10,907 nucleotides of DNA from JAISXK01 sp031549625 (GCA_031549625.1 JAVBPK010000058.1:1-10907); one strand, 5' to 3'. Positions 1 through 7,129 are shown, numbered from the stretch's first letter. Program-made: numbers and translations. Notes: a model not told the origin generated them from the letters alone.

Positions 1-66
1 AAAGCGCATCAAAAGGCCTTCTCCTGCCGCGGCCCCGAAAATGCGCCAGATTTCGGTTATCAGCAT
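1..66 (-). CDS. Possible start of an unidentified gene downstream of upp (partial)
   Basis: After the upp stop codon the minus strand stays open to the window edge in two frames. The frame I prefer starts with ATG at 66-64 and begins MLITEIWRIFGAAAGEGLL, a plausible hydrophobic/amphipathic N-terminus, 33 bases after upp, but without a clear Shine-Dalgarno site. The competing frame starts at 103 with an ATGA overlap with the upp stop, but its translation is rich in arginine and polar residues and looks like a shadow. I do not recognise either product. Genes found after upp in Firmicutes include comEB, wecB, tagO-like transferases and atpI, and this short N-terminus does not clearly match any of them. 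Confidence 0.28.
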   Translation of the reverse strand, partial: MLITEIWRIFGAAAGEGLLMRF

Positions 67-99
67 CGGCTTGCTGTCGTAGCGCTTTTGGAGCGCAAA

Positions 100-732
100 T
101 CATTTTGTGCCGAAAAGCCGGTCACCCGCGTCACCCAGTCCGGGTACGATATACCCGTGGCTGTTCAAATGTTGATCGACCACCGCTGTGTATATATCCA
201 CTTCCGGAAACTTTGCGTGAACCGCCTCTACGCCCTCGGGAGCTGCAATCAGGCATACCAGACGGATGCTTGCGCAGCCGAAGCGCTTTAATGTTTGAAT
301 GGCCGCCACAGCCGAACCACCCGTCGCCAGCATAGGATCGACAATAATTACATCGCGTTCACCCACATCCGGCGGCAGCTTGCAATAATAATCGACCGGC
401 AGCAGCGTATCAGGATCCCTATACAAACCGATATGCCCCACTTTTGCCGAAGGTATGAGATTGACAAACCCATCTACCATACCAAGCCCGGCACGCAATA
501 TGGGCACGACAGCCAACTTTTTCCCCGCCAGTACTTTTGTCTTTGCCACAGCCACTGGTGTTTCCACCTCGATATCGCACAGCGCCAAATCGCGCGTCGC
601 CTCGTAAGCCATTAATATGGAAAGCTCGTTGACCAGCTCGCGAAATTCTTTTGTACCTGTATCTTTATCTCGCAGCAGCGATAATTTATGCTGCACCAAC
701 GGATGCCCGTTTACCAGAACTTTTCCCGCCAT
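100..732 (-). CDS. upp: Uracil phosphoribosyltransferase
   Basis: Cytosolic pyrimidine salvage enzyme that converts uracil plus PRPP to UMP and pyrophosphate. The 210-residue product has the usual family length and aligns by eye along its whole length with Firmicute Upp. It has GTKEFRELV near residue 26, VVPILRAGLGMVDG at 75-88, the PRPP-binding loop VDPMLATGGSA at 131-141, and the uracil-binding C-terminal PGLGDAGDR at 197-205, ending in FGTK. The start is fixed by an AGGAGG site at 740-745, seven bases before the ATG. It is the last clearly identified gene of the minus-strand operon and lies 81 bases after rpiB, as in B. subtilis, where ywlE, rpiB (ywlF) and upp also cluster. I see no promoter of its own in the short gap, so it is probably co-transcribed. 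Identity is essentially certain. Confidence 0.97.
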   Translation of the reverse strand: MAGKVLVNGHPLVQHKLSLLRDKDTGTKEFRELVNELSILMAYEATRDLALCDIEVETPVAVAKTKVLAGKKLAVVPILRAGLGMVDGFVNLIPSAKVGHIGLYRDPDTLLPVDYYCKLPPDVGERDVIIVDPMLATGGSAVAAIQTLKRFGCASIRLVCLIAAPEGVEAVHAKFPEVDIYTAVVDQHLNSHGYIVPGLGDAGDRLFGTK

Positions 733-813
733 TCTCCATCCTCCTGCTTAATTCACCAGCCAATACGGGCAGCGCTCACACAAAAGCGAAATGCCGGCCG
801 TCGCTGCTTTTCG

Positions 814-1251
814 CTATTTTTCAAAGCTCATCGCTTTATCAACGCGCCTGGTATGCCTGCCGCCCGCGTGTTCGGCGGAAAGCCATATTGTAAATATTTC
901 CTCTGCCATCGTTTTGCCGATGATCCCGGCGCCCAATGCCAGCACGTTTGTGTCGTTATGTTCCCGCGACAGGCGGCCGGAAATAAGGTCGCCGCACAGC
1001 GCGCAGCGAATGCCGTCTATTTTATTTGCCGCTATGCTCATGCCTACGCCCGTGTTGCAAATGAGCACGCCCCTCTCCGCTTTGCCAGAAACGACAGCGT
1101 CGCATACAGGCCGCGCATAGTCCGGGTAATCCACGGAATCCTTGGTAAAGCAGCCGCAATCTTCCACTTCATGCCCAAGCTGCTTCGCAATCTGCATCAG
1201 GCTGCCCTTTAGTTCCACCCCCGCGTGGTCGTTGCCGAAATAAATCCGCAT
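814..1251 (-). CDS. rpiB: Ribose-5-phosphate isomerase B
   Basis: Interconverts ribose 5-phosphate and ribulose 5-phosphate in the pentose phosphate pathway. It may instead act on another aldose phosphate, since the RpiB/LacAB family includes allose- and galactose-6-phosphate isomerases. The 145-residue protein has the N-terminal GNDHAG motif (residues 6-11), the catalytic cysteine loop GVLICNTGVGMSIAANK around Cys65, HNDTNVLALG at 98-107, and the phosphate-binding GGRH at 130-133. The residue after the catalytic cysteine is Asn where many RpiB proteins have Gly (CNTG rather than CGTG), a mild departure. The start is supported by GGAGG at 1258-1262, six bases before the ATG. It lies between ywlE and upp, the usual Firmicute order, which favours RpiB over a sugar-specific LacA/B subunit. 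Confidence 0.94.
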   Translation of the reverse strand: MRIYFGNDHAGVELKGSLMQIAKQLGHEVEDCGCFTKDSVDYPDYARPVCDAVVSGKAERGVLICNTGVGMSIAANKIDGIRCALCGDLISGRLSREHNDTNVLALGAGIIGKTMAEEIFTIWLSAEHAGGRHTRRVDKAMSFEK

Positions 1252-1280
1252 GGCTATCCTCCGTATAAAACGATATTAAA

Positions 1281-1301
1281 TGTGCGCTAACCGGCCGCAC
1301 A
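1281..1301 (-). repeat. Small inverted repeat between ywlE and rpiB
   Basis: Six-base arms tgtgcg and cgcaca flank a nine-base loop immediately after the ywlE stop codon. On the minus strand it is followed by ATTTAAT rather than a clean run of T, so it is at best a weak attenuator or an mRNA-processing/stability hairpin within the operon. Confidence 0.35.
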
Positions 1302-1307
1302 ATAAAA

Positions 1308-1790
1308 TTAGTTTGCGTCCGCCGCTAGCCGCTTGAGCGCGGCGTCCACGGCCTGCTCGATTTCTTGCACGGTATCCATATAAACAGAAAGCGGCCGCAT
1401 GTACGGGTCGCGGATATCATATCCGCCGTTCTCTCCGTCTGCGCCAGCCGCGTATGCTTTTAGCGTGTATGCTTTGTTCGCCGCCTCCGGGCATATTTCC
1501 AGCAATTGCCGCACATGTTGCTGTTCCATAGCGAGTATGAGATCGGCCTCTTGCGCCATGTAGGAATGAAGGCGCCTGGCCCTGTGTTCACCGGTTTGTA
1601 TGCCCATATGCCGGAGCGCCTGCTCGGATTCTTCCGTCATCGGTGCGCCGGTAAATGCCATCGTGCCCGCAGAGGCCGCAAACAGAGAATCATAACGCGA
1701 CGGATTCTTGGAAATGCGGTCCTTCATGATCGCTTCAGCCATCGGGCTGCGGCAGGTGTTTCCCGTGCAAATAAACAAAACCGTTTTCAA
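1308..1790 (-). CDS. ywlE: Low-molecular-weight phosphatase, YwlE-type protein-arginine phosphatase
   Basis: Member of the low-molecular-weight protein tyrosine phosphatase fold. The P-loop at residues 8-15 reads CTGNTCRS (nucleophile Cys8, Arg14), and the general acid lies in DPY at 128-130. The residue after the Asn is Thr, as in B. subtilis YwlE, where that Thr is known to favour phosphoarginine. Classical tyrosine phosphatases usually have Ile there. I therefore infer a protein-arginine phosphatase opposing a McsB-type arginine kinase, which is not visible in this window. Length is 160 residues, slightly above the usual ~150. The start codon is TTG (1790-1788), fixed by AGGAGG at 1796-1801 five bases upstream, with no competing ATG nearby. 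It sits between sua5 and rpiB; B. subtilis has the same order, with ywlD between ywlC and ywlE, absent here. Confidence 0.92.
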   Translation of the reverse strand: MKTVLFICTGNTCRSPMAEAIMKDRISKNPSRYDSLFAASAGTMAFTGAPMTEESEQALRHMGIQTGEHRARRLHSYMAQEADLILAMEQQHVRQLLEICPEAANKAYTLKAYAAGADGENGGYDIRDPYMRPLSVYMDTVQEIEQAVDAALKRLAADAN

Positions 1791-1871
1791 ACTGGCCTCC
1801 TCGGCTATGGCTTGCGTGTGGTCGCCAATGTGCGCAAAGCCGCGCTGTCAAAAGAATGGAGATATTTCCCT

Positions 1872-2918
1872 TTATGCGTCCGCATCCTCGCAACGAAAAC
1901 CGGCCGCGCGCATTAGTCTATTCATGAACGCAAGGCCTGTCCCTTCGGGAAGCATGCCCTCGCATAACAGCACATCCGCCCGGTTTCCACACGCGCGCAA
2001 CGCCGCGAACAGGTTGGCGCAAAGCGTTTCAGGATTATCCCTATCGCCTATTATAACATACTCCTTGCCCTGGTAAAAGTGCTGCGTTTGGCGCGTCGCC
2101 AATATCACACAGCTTTCGTTCGCTTCCGCATATGTGTCGTATAATTCACAGATACGCTTAGCCATGCGGTATGTACCGCCCGTTACCACAACCACTTCCG
2201 CGTCCGGTGCATAGTGCTTGTATTTCATGCCGGGCGATGCGGCGGTTTCGTCCCCCGCAAGCGGGTTAAGCAGGCTTTTGTGCAAAAGCACCGGCCCCAC
2301 GGCCGCTTCCAGCATGGCTTTTGTTATGCTGCCCGGGCGCAATATGACAGGCTGCGCCCCAATGGTCAGCACGGTTGATTCCACACCGTGCTTGCAGGGG
2401 CCGCCGTCGATGATGAGCGGAATCTTGCCCTCTAAATCTTCTCGCACATGTTCCGCCGTGGTTGGGCTTGGCCGACCTGAAACATTCGCGCTCGGCGCGG
2501 CCACAGGTACGCCCGCCGCCTTAATCAGCGCGCGCGCCGTCTTATTGGCGGGCATCCGCAGCGCCACCGTATCGAGCCCCGCGCATACTTCGTCGGGCAC
2601 AACAGCGCTTTTTGTGTGCACCAATGTTAAGGGCCCCGGCCAAAACGCATCCATCAGCTCCTGCGCAAGGCGAGGCACGCTGTCCCAGAGCCCGTGCGCC
2701 TCATTCTTGCGAACGATGTGCAGGATAAGCGGATTGTCGTTTGGCCTTCCCTTTGCCTCGAATATGCTTTGCACGGCGCGCCCATCCAGGCCGTTTGCGC
2801 CAAGGCCGTATACCGTCTCCGTAGGAAAGGCCACAAGCCCTCCTTCACGGATGATGCGGCCTCCCAGCTGCGTACCGGCCTCTTCCTGTTGCCGCGCGTC
2901 GATAATCTGTGTCTGCAT
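1872..2918 (-). CDS. sua5: Threonylcarbamoyl-AMP synthase (Sua5/YwlC, two-domain form)
   Basis: Makes threonylcarbamoyl-AMP from threonine, bicarbonate and ATP, the first step of t6A37 modification of ANN-decoding tRNAs; the TsaD/TsaB/TsaE proteins transfer the group. The 348 residues correspond to the long Sua5 form rather than the ~190-residue YrdC form. The catalytic YrdC-like domain spans about 15-205, with FPTETVYGLG at 31-40, KGRPNDNPL at 56-64, PSANVSG at 142-148, STVL at 181-184 and RPGSIT at 194-199. A linker with SPGMKYKHYAP at 228-238, which closes over the active site in Sua5, leads to the C-terminal Rossmann-like Sua5 domain (about 240-345). The start is ATG with AAAGGG at 2928-2933 nine bases upstream. 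It follows prfA by 29 bases, so co-transcription is likely. Confidence 0.95.
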   Translation of the reverse strand: MQTQIIDARQQEEAGTQLGGRIIREGGLVAFPTETVYGLGANGLDGRAVQSIFEAKGRPNDNPLILHIVRKNEAHGLWDSVPRLAQELMDAFWPGPLTLVHTKSAVVPDEVCAGLDTVALRMPANKTARALIKAAGVPVAAPSANVSGRPSPTTAEHVREDLEGKIPLIIDGGPCKHGVESTVLTIGAQPVILRPGSITKAMLEAAVGPVLLHKSLLNPLAGDETAASPGMKYKHYAPDAEVVVVTGGTYRMAKRICELYDTYAEANESCVILATRQTQHFYQGKEYVIIGDRDNPETLCANLFAALRACGNRADVLLCEGMLPEGTGLAFMNRLMRAAGFRCEDADA

Positions 2919-2947
2919 ACTTTTTTGCCCTTTACCGAATATCGAAA

Positions 2948-4015
2948 CTATTCGCCGCTAAGCCTCGCGGCGCGATCCGCCAGATTCAGCGCGTCGATCA
3001 TATCATCCATATCGCCGTCTAGGAATTGTTCCAATTTATATAGCGTCATGTTGATTCTGTGATCCGTTACGCGCCCCTGTGGAAAATTATATGTACGGAT
3101 GCGTTCGCTCCGGTCACCCGAGCCCACCTGACTGCGGCGTGTTTGCGCCAATGTCTCCTCCTGCTCCCGTTGCTTTAGCTCAAATAAACGGCTTTTTAAT
3201 AAACGCATGGCCTGTTCTTTGTTTTTCAGCTGCGAACGCTCGTCCTGGCAGGCCACAACGAGGCCCGTCGGCAAATGCGTGATGCGAATGGCGCTGTCCG
3301 TCTTATTGACATGCTGGCCGCCTGCGCCGCTGCTGCGGTATGTATCGATGCGCAAGTCGGAATCTTTGATATCCACTTCCACGTCTTCCACTTCCGGCAA
3401 AACGGCCACGGTAGCCGCGCTGGTATGGATGCGGCCCTGGCTTTCTGTTTCCGGCACGCGCTGCACGCGATGCACGCCGCTTTCAAATTTCAGCCGGCTG
3501 TACGCGCCGCGCTTCCCTCCCAGCGAAAGTACAACTTCCTTTACGCCGCCCATATCGGTGATATTGTTTGTGATATAGTCCACTTTATAGCCGTTTCGCT
3601 CCGCGTAACGCAAATACATGCGCAACAGGTTCGCGCCAAACAGCGCCGCTTCGTCGCCGCCCGTTCCCGCGCGTATTTCTATAATAACGTCCTTTTCGTC
3701 GTTCGGGTCCTTGGGTACCAGCAGCAATTTGAGCTCGTCCAGCGCCGTTTGTTCTTTTTCTTCCAGTTCATTCAGCTCCAGGTGCACCATTTCCTTCATT
3801 TCGGCGTCGAGGTGCTCCTGCATCATATTTTTACAACCATCTTTGGCCTGCATCAGGCCGCGGTACTCGTCATACTTGTTGACGATTTCCGAAAGATCGG
3901 CGTGTTCCTTTACTTTAATCCGCCACGCGTTTTGGTCCGCCATGGCGTCCGGCGCGCCCAATTCCTCCGAAAGCGCTTCATAGCGCGCTTTGATGCTTTC
4001 CAGTTTTTCCAGCAT
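2948..4015 (-). CDS. prfA: Peptide chain release factor 1
   Basis: RF1 reads UAA and UAG stop codons in the ribosomal A site and triggers peptide release. From the chosen start the protein is 355 residues, the normal RF1 length. The stop-codon recognition tripeptide is PET at 188-190 within RVPETESQGRIHTS, the PxT type that separates RF1 from RF2 (SPF). The catalytic GGQ is at 232-234 in SSGAGGQHVN; its Gln is the substrate of PrmC, encoded just upstream. An in-frame ATG 45 bases further upstream would add a 15-residue extension but lacks a good ribosome site. AGGGG at 4023-4027, seven bases before the ATG at 4015, fixes the start used here. Domain 1 (about 1-105) is helical and charged. The gene lies 98 bases after prmC. 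Confidence 0.97.
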   Translation of the reverse strand: MLEKLESIKARYEALSEELGAPDAMADQNAWRIKVKEHADLSEIVNKYDEYRGLMQAKDGCKNMMQEHLDAEMKEMVHLELNELEEKEQTALDELKLLLVPKDPNDEKDVIIEIRAGTGGDEAALFGANLLRMYLRYAERNGYKVDYITNNITDMGGVKEVVLSLGGKRGAYSRLKFESGVHRVQRVPETESQGRIHTSAATVAVLPEVEDVEVDIKDSDLRIDTYRSSGAGGQHVNKTDSAIRITHLPTGLVVACQDERSQLKNKEQAMRLLKSRLFELKQREQEETLAQTRRSQVGSGDRSERIRTYNFPQGRVTDHRINMTLYKLEQFLDGDMDDMIDALNLADRAARLSGE

Positions 4016-4079
4016 ATCGTTTCCCCTGTTTGAAATATTCGCTTCCCATGACCGCGCCACAGGTTAAATGCATCGTTTG

Positions 4080-4093
4080 TGCCGCCGGCGGCA
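4080..4093. repeat. GC-rich 14-bp palindrome between prmC and prfA
   Basis: The sequence tgccgccggcggca is a perfect palindrome in the 98-base gap between the prmC stop and the prfA start. No T run follows on the minus strand, so it does not look like an intrinsic terminator. It could form a stable mRNA hairpin between the two cistrons. Confidence 0.35.
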
Positions 4094-4113
4094 GGTGTCC
4101 CCCATCAAGCGGT

Positions 4114-4950
4114 TTATCCCTTGCCGGCCCTCCGTTTTTCGATGATCACCACACGTGAAATGCCGTTCAAATCCAGCTCGATACGACCGCCGCCAAACAC
4201 AGCAGCCACACTCTCCGCCTGCCCCTCGCCCACCTCCATGAGCAACAGCCCATTTTCCGCAAGATGCGCGCGATATCCGCTTTGTATGGCGCGGTAGGCA
4301 TCCAGCCCATCCTCCCCGCCAAACAAAGCAAGAGCCGGCTCGTGTTTTAATTCCGGCTGCAAACATGCCATATCACCCGCAGTTAAATAAGGCGGGTTGC
4401 ATACGATCATATCAAACACCCCGTCCACCGGCGCAAACCAGCGCCCCATGCGCACGTCGACCTGCGCGCCGCAGCGCACCGCATTTTCCCTCGTGAGCGC
4501 CACGCATGTTTCAGAAACATCGGTGGCCGTAACGGTGAGTCCGCCAAGCTTGTGCAACGCAATGCCGACGCAGCCCGTGCCGCAGCATAAATCCAGCGCT
4601 GTGCGAAAGCCGCGCTGCCGCGCGGCATCCAGCGCAAGCCCGCAAAGAATCTCTGTTTCCGGACGGGGAATGAGCACATCCTGCCGCACGGCGAAGGAAA
4701 GCCCCATGAACCCCCACTCTCCAAGGATATATTGCAGCGGTTCCCGCGCACACCTTCTGGCTGCCAGCGTCAAAAGCACTTCCGCTTGTTCCGCGCTCAG
4801 CTCCCGCTCACGCAAGGCCGCAAGCCCGCCCGGCTCACAGCCCAGCACATGCGCCAGCAACAGGCGCGCCTCAAACGCCGCGTCCGCCCCTGCCGCATTC
4901 GCCAGCGTATGCGTCATTTCCGACAGCGCTGCGGCTACCTGCCTGTTCAT
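4114..4950 (-). CDS. prmC: Peptide chain release factor N5-glutamine methyltransferase
   Basis: SAM-dependent enzyme that methylates the Gln of the GGQ motif in RF1 and RF2, raising release activity. The 278-residue protein has the PrmC layout. The helical N-terminal domain (about 1-75) ends in REPLQYILGEWGFMG, followed by IPRPETEIL at 94-102, which is typical of PrmC. The methyltransferase domain has SAM motif I at 119-130 (LDLCCGTGCVGI; more often DLGTGSG) and the catalytic NPPY at 185-188. The ATG overlaps the yqhQ stop in an ATGA arrangement, indicating translational coupling, and prfA, encoding its substrate, is the next gene. The C-terminus (NGISRVVIIEKR) also matches the family. Some annotations call this gene hemK. 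Confidence 0.96.
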   Translation of the reverse strand: MNRQVAAALSEMTHTLANAAGADAAFEARLLLAHVLGCEPGGLAALRERELSAEQAEVLLTLAARRCAREPLQYILGEWGFMGLSFAVRQDVLIPRPETEILCGLALDAARQRGFRTALDLCCGTGCVGIALHKLGGLTVTATDVSETCVALTRENAVRCGAQVDVRMGRWFAPVDGVFDMIVCNPPYLTAGDMACLQPELKHEPALALFGGEDGLDAYRAIQSGYRAHLAENGLLLMEVGEGQAESVAAVFGGGRIELDLNGISRVVIIEKRRAGKG

Positions 4951-6059
4951 TCGGCTTGTTCAGCTACGGTTTTCACTTTGTTGTGTCCTGCCGCAGCCGG
5001 TATGCCGTCGCGCTCCTGCGCCTCGGCTTTCCCGGCGTGCTCCTCTGCCCCGGCTTTTGTTTCACCGGCCACCGCTCCGGCCTCCTCGCTGCCGCTTTGT
5101 TCCGCCGCTTGCGCCGGTTGTTCGTTTTCCATGGCTTGCATCGCCATTTGAAACGCTGTAATCGCCACTTCCAACATCGCGTCGTCCGGTTCCTTTGTGG
5201 TAAGCCGCTGCAGGGCAAGGCCGGGCGCGCGTACAATGCGCGCAAGCAGGCTATCGGATTTTGCGCCCAAGCGCAGTACTTCATAGCTCAAACCCGCAAC
5301 CACAGGCAAGAATATGAGCCGCGTACCCAGGCGCAGCCAGAAGTTGGAATTATAGCCGATCATGGCAAAAAAGAGAATGCTGACCGCCATAACCAGGAAG
5401 AGGTAATTCGTACCACAGCGGGCATGAAAGCGCGTGTATTGGCGGGCGCTTTCCGGCGTGAGCGGCGCCTCGTGTTCGTAGCAGCTGATGACCTTATGTT
5501 CCGCGCCGTGGTACATGAACAACCGCTTGGCATCCTTCATAAAGCCGATGCCAACAATATAGCAAAAGAATATAGCAAGGCGCACAAGGCCCTCCACCAG
5601 CGTCTTCCAGCCGGAAGCGGCTTCTACGTTTTTCAACAGCAGCGCGCTCAAAAAAGTGGGCAGCATGAAAAACAGCCCTACCGCCAGCGCCACCGCGATA
5701 ACCACCGCAAACCCGATTATGATTTTATCTATGGACTTGCCCGTTTTCTCTGAAAGCCATTTTTCAAACTTGGTGGGCTCTTCTGCAAAATCTTCTCCAA
5801 ACAATTCCGCCGACCGGGTAATCGTGCGCATACCGAGAGTAAGGCTTTCCACGAATGTCACAACGCCACGCAGCACCGGCCACGCCCATATGGTGCCTTT
5901 TTGCACTTTGCTTGTGTATTCGGTATACTCCGTTACAATATCACCACCCGCCTGGCGTACAGCCATGGCTATTCCTTTTGGCGCCTTCATCATCACGCCT
6001 TCCATAACAGCCTGGCCGCCAACCATGCAGACCTTTTTCGCTTGTTCCTGTTTTTTCAT
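4947..6059 (-). CDS. yqhQ: DUF1385 family membrane protein (YqhQ-like)
   Basis: Conserved membrane protein of the DUF1385 family with no established biochemical function. Its 370 residues contain the family signatures GGQAVMEGVMM at 14-24, HGAEHK at 184-189 and RFHARCGTN at 210-218; the His, Glu and Cys residues suggest a metal or redox site, which is my inference. Predicted membrane segments lie at about 112-135, 153-173, 219-237 and 243-262. The conserved part ends near residue 310. A further ~60 residues form an Ala/Glu/Gln-rich low-complexity tail that most relatives (about 300-320 residues) lack. Start: ATG with AAGGAG at 6070-6075, ten bases upstream. It heads the minus-strand operon, behind a candidate promoter and after the rpmE terminator, and overlaps prmC by four bases. 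Confidence 0.92.
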   Translation of the reverse strand: MKKQEQAKKVCMVGGQAVMEGVMMKAPKGIAMAVRQAGGDIVTEYTEYTSKVQKGTIWAWPVLRGVVTFVESLTLGMRTITRSAELFGEDFAEEPTKFEKWLSEKTGKSIDKIIIGFAVVIAVALAVGLFFMLPTFLSALLLKNVEAASGWKTLVEGLVRLAIFFCYIVGIGFMKDAKRLFMYHGAEHKVISCYEHEAPLTPESARQYTRFHARCGTNYLFLVMAVSILFFAMIGYNSNFWLRLGTRLIFLPVVAGLSYEVLRLGAKSDSLLARIVRAPGLALQRLTTKEPDDAMLEVAITAFQMAMQAMENEQPAQAAEQSGSEEAGAVAGETKAGAEEHAGKAEAQERDGIPAAAGHNKVKTVAEQAE

Positions 6060-6080
6060 GTTGTCTTTTCTCCTTCATGC

Positions 6081-6107
6081 GGCGGTAAACACGCCCGCGC
6101 CACCGCC
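6081..6107 (-). repeat. Inverted repeat in the yqhQ leader
   Basis: Arms ggcggt (6081-6086) and accgcc (6102-6107) can form a six-pair GC-rich hairpin in the mRNA between the candidate promoter and the yqhQ ribosome-binding site. No T run follows, so I read it as a leader hairpin of unknown role. Confidence 0.3.
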
Positions 6108-6114
6108 ATAGAAA

Positions 6115-6146
6115 AGTATATCATAAAAGAGTAAAATAAAAAGCAA
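6115..6146 (-). promoter_or_regulatory. Candidate extended -10 promoter of the yqhQ-prmC-prfA operon
   Basis: On the minus strand the sequence TGATATACT gives an extended -10 element (TG, one base, then TATACT at 6120-6115), about 55 bases before the yqhQ start. A weak -35 TTGCTT (6146-6141) lies 20 bases upstream, longer than ideal, but extended -10 promoters tolerate poor -35 elements. The position just after the rpmE terminator fits a new transcription unit. Confidence 0.42.
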
Positions 6147-6236
6147 TTTTCCGTTATCCGCTTCTCCTCTTTTAGCGGCGTTCCTGCGCTTTCTATGCGG
6201 ATCGACCGCTTTATCCGGTTTTTTATGAAAGAGCAT

Positions 6237-6266
6237 GAAAAAGGCGGCCCTTGCCGCCATTTTTTC
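6237..6266 (-). terminator. Intrinsic terminator of rpmE (potentially bidirectional)
   Basis: Arms ggcggc (6243-6248) and gccgcc (6253-6258) with a four-base loop form a compact GC stem. On the minus strand it is followed by TTTTT, right after the rpmE stop codon. On the plus strand a T run also follows (atttttt), so the element could work both ways. Confidence 0.8.
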
Positions 6267-6275
6267 GCATATTGC

Positions 6276-6473
6276 TTACATGCCGTAGCGCTTGTTAAAG
6301 CGATCGACGCGTCCGCCGGTATCAACCAGCTTTTGCCTTCCCGTGTAATACGGATGGCACTTCGAGCAAATTTCCACTTTTAGCTCGCCTTTGACAGAAC
6401 CTGTTGTAAATGTTTCGCCGCATGCGCAACGCACGACAGCTTCGCCAAACGCGGGATGGATTTCTTTTTTCAT
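6276..6473 (-). CDS. rpmE: 50S ribosomal protein L31 (zinc-binding type)
   Basis: Small large-subunit ribosomal protein of 65 residues, starting MKKEIHPAFGEAVVRCACGE. Cys16, Cys18, Cys36 and Cys39 (CAC and CSKC) mark the zinc-binding C+ type, followed by HPYYTGRQKLVDTGGRVDRFNKRY, a strong L31 signature. An in-frame ATG seven codons upstream (6494) lacks a ribosome site; AAAGGGTG at 6480-6487, six bases before the ATG at 6473, fixes the start. It has its own promoter, a structured leader and a terminator, so it is a single-gene unit. In Firmicutes, zinc-binding L31 can be replaced by a Cys-less paralogue under zinc limitation; no paralogue is visible here. In many Firmicutes rpmE directly follows rho, but here rho is about 1.8 kb away on the other strand. 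Confidence 0.97.
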   Translation of the reverse strand: MKKEIHPAFGEAVVRCACGETFTTGSVKGELKVEICSKCHPYYTGRQKLVDTGGRVDRFNKRYGM

Positions 6474-6504
6474 CGGTTTCACCCTTTCGGTCATATTCGA
6501 TAAT

Positions 6505-6535
6505 CGGCGCGGCCTTTTAAACGCAAAGCGCGCCG
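6505..6535 (-). promoter_or_regulatory. Hairpin in the rpmE leader, possible L31 autoregulatory leader
   Basis: The leader between the rpmE promoter and its ribosome site carries seven-base complementary arms (cggcgcg at 6505-6511, cgcgccg at 6529-6535). Inside them a shorter CTTT/AAAG pairing is possible. Ribosomal protein L31 leaders with conserved hairpins have been described in Firmicutes and other phyla. Whether this one belongs to that class needs a covariance-model match, so function is inferred from position and structure only. Confidence 0.45.
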
Positions 6536-6553
6536 TTTCAAGCCAGCTTCCGT

Positions 6554-6583
6554 ATTATATAACAAAACCGCCCGGAAATGCAA
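6554..6583 (-). promoter_or_regulatory. Sigma-A-type promoter of rpmE
   Basis: A perfect TATAAT -10 (minus strand, 6559-6554) is preceded after 18 bases by TTGCAT (6583-6578) as -35. Transcription would start near 6547, giving a ~70-base leader before the rpmE start. Confidence 0.62.
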
Positions 6584-6652
6584 TGCTTTTCGTAAAAAAA
6601 CATCACACGCTGCGCGTTTTTTATACGCGCGCAATATATAGGTGAATAAACG

Positions 6653-6684
6653 AAAAAAAGCGCATATCTTGTCCGCTTGCGCTT
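6653..6684 (-). terminator. Intrinsic terminator of divIC
   Basis: On the minus strand the seven-base arms AAGCGCA and TGCGCTT (6684-6678 and 6664-6658) enclose a 13-base loop, and the stem runs into a T run (6659-6653). The upstream arm overlaps the divIC stop codon, so termination follows the coding region directly. Confidence 0.75.
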
Positions 6685-6988
6685 ATGCGTCCTTCGCTTT
6701 TTCATCAATATAGAATTTATAATCTTCCGGCCGCAGGTATCCAAATTTTTCTCTGGCGTATTGCGCGAGGTATTCATCGGTTTGCGCGTATTCCAGCATG
6801 CTTTCCAGCCGCTGTTCTTCCAGCTTCAGGGCATCGTATTTTGTTGTGAGTTCCTGCTGCTTTTTTTCAATTTCCTGCAGTTTGCCGCTTTGGGAAATCG
6901 CAATGCCAAACAGCACAAGCAAAGCAACCAGGCAGCATACAAAAACATGCCTGGGTCGCAAAGCAGCCATTCGCAATGCTCTTTTCAT
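6683..6988 (-). CDS. divIC: Septum formation initiator, DivIC/FtsB family
   Basis: Bitopic division protein that works with FtsL and DivIB/FtsQ at the septum to activate peptidoglycan synthesis. The 101 residues have the expected order: a short basic cytoplasmic N-terminus, one membrane segment at about 15-33 (VFVCCLVALLVLFGIAI), a coiled coil at about 34-68 rich in K, E, Q and L, and the conserved extracellular end YAREKFGYLRPEDYKFYI at 77-94. Start: ATG with GGGAG at 6995-6999, six bases upstream. It follows yabQ after 149 bases, the same yabP-yabQ-divIC order as B. subtilis. A vegetative promoter overlapping the yabQ end probably supplies expression outside sporulation. Small FtsL-like proteins look similar, but neighbours and the C-terminal motif favour DivIC. 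Confidence 0.92.
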   Translation of the reverse strand: MKRALRMAALRPRHVFVCCLVALLVLFGIAISQSGKLQEIEKKQQELTTKYDALKLEEQRLESMLEYAQTDEYLAQYAREKFGYLRPEDYKFYIDEKAKDA

Positions 6989-7129
6989 ATTATTCTCCCA
7001 CAGCAGCCGCTGCGCATTCTCGGGCGCGCCTGAAATCAGCCATTTGCAAAATGGCAGTATACGTTTTATTTCGATACATTTTTTCGTTTCTTAATGCCTC
7101 TTCCTCTTGTAAATGAAATTTAGATGCTT

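Noticed and set aside
688..1212. 174-codon plus-strand frame opposite rpiB
   Set aside because: A shadow of rpiB on the other strand, with no ribosome site or recognisable product.
3275..4033. 252-codon plus-strand frame opposite prfA
   Set aside because: Antisense shadow; rich in His, Phe and Val runs that mirror prfA codons, while prfA carries every expected motif.
4016..4060. 15-residue N-terminal extension of prfA
   Set aside because: RF1 proteins start at the equivalent of MLEKLESI, and AGGGG at 4023-4027 sits correctly for the ATG at 4015. The extension would contain that ribosome site.
6474..6494. Upstream ATG for rpmE
   Set aside because: The seven extra codons overlap the AAAGGGTG ribosome site, and L31 normally begins MKKEIHP.
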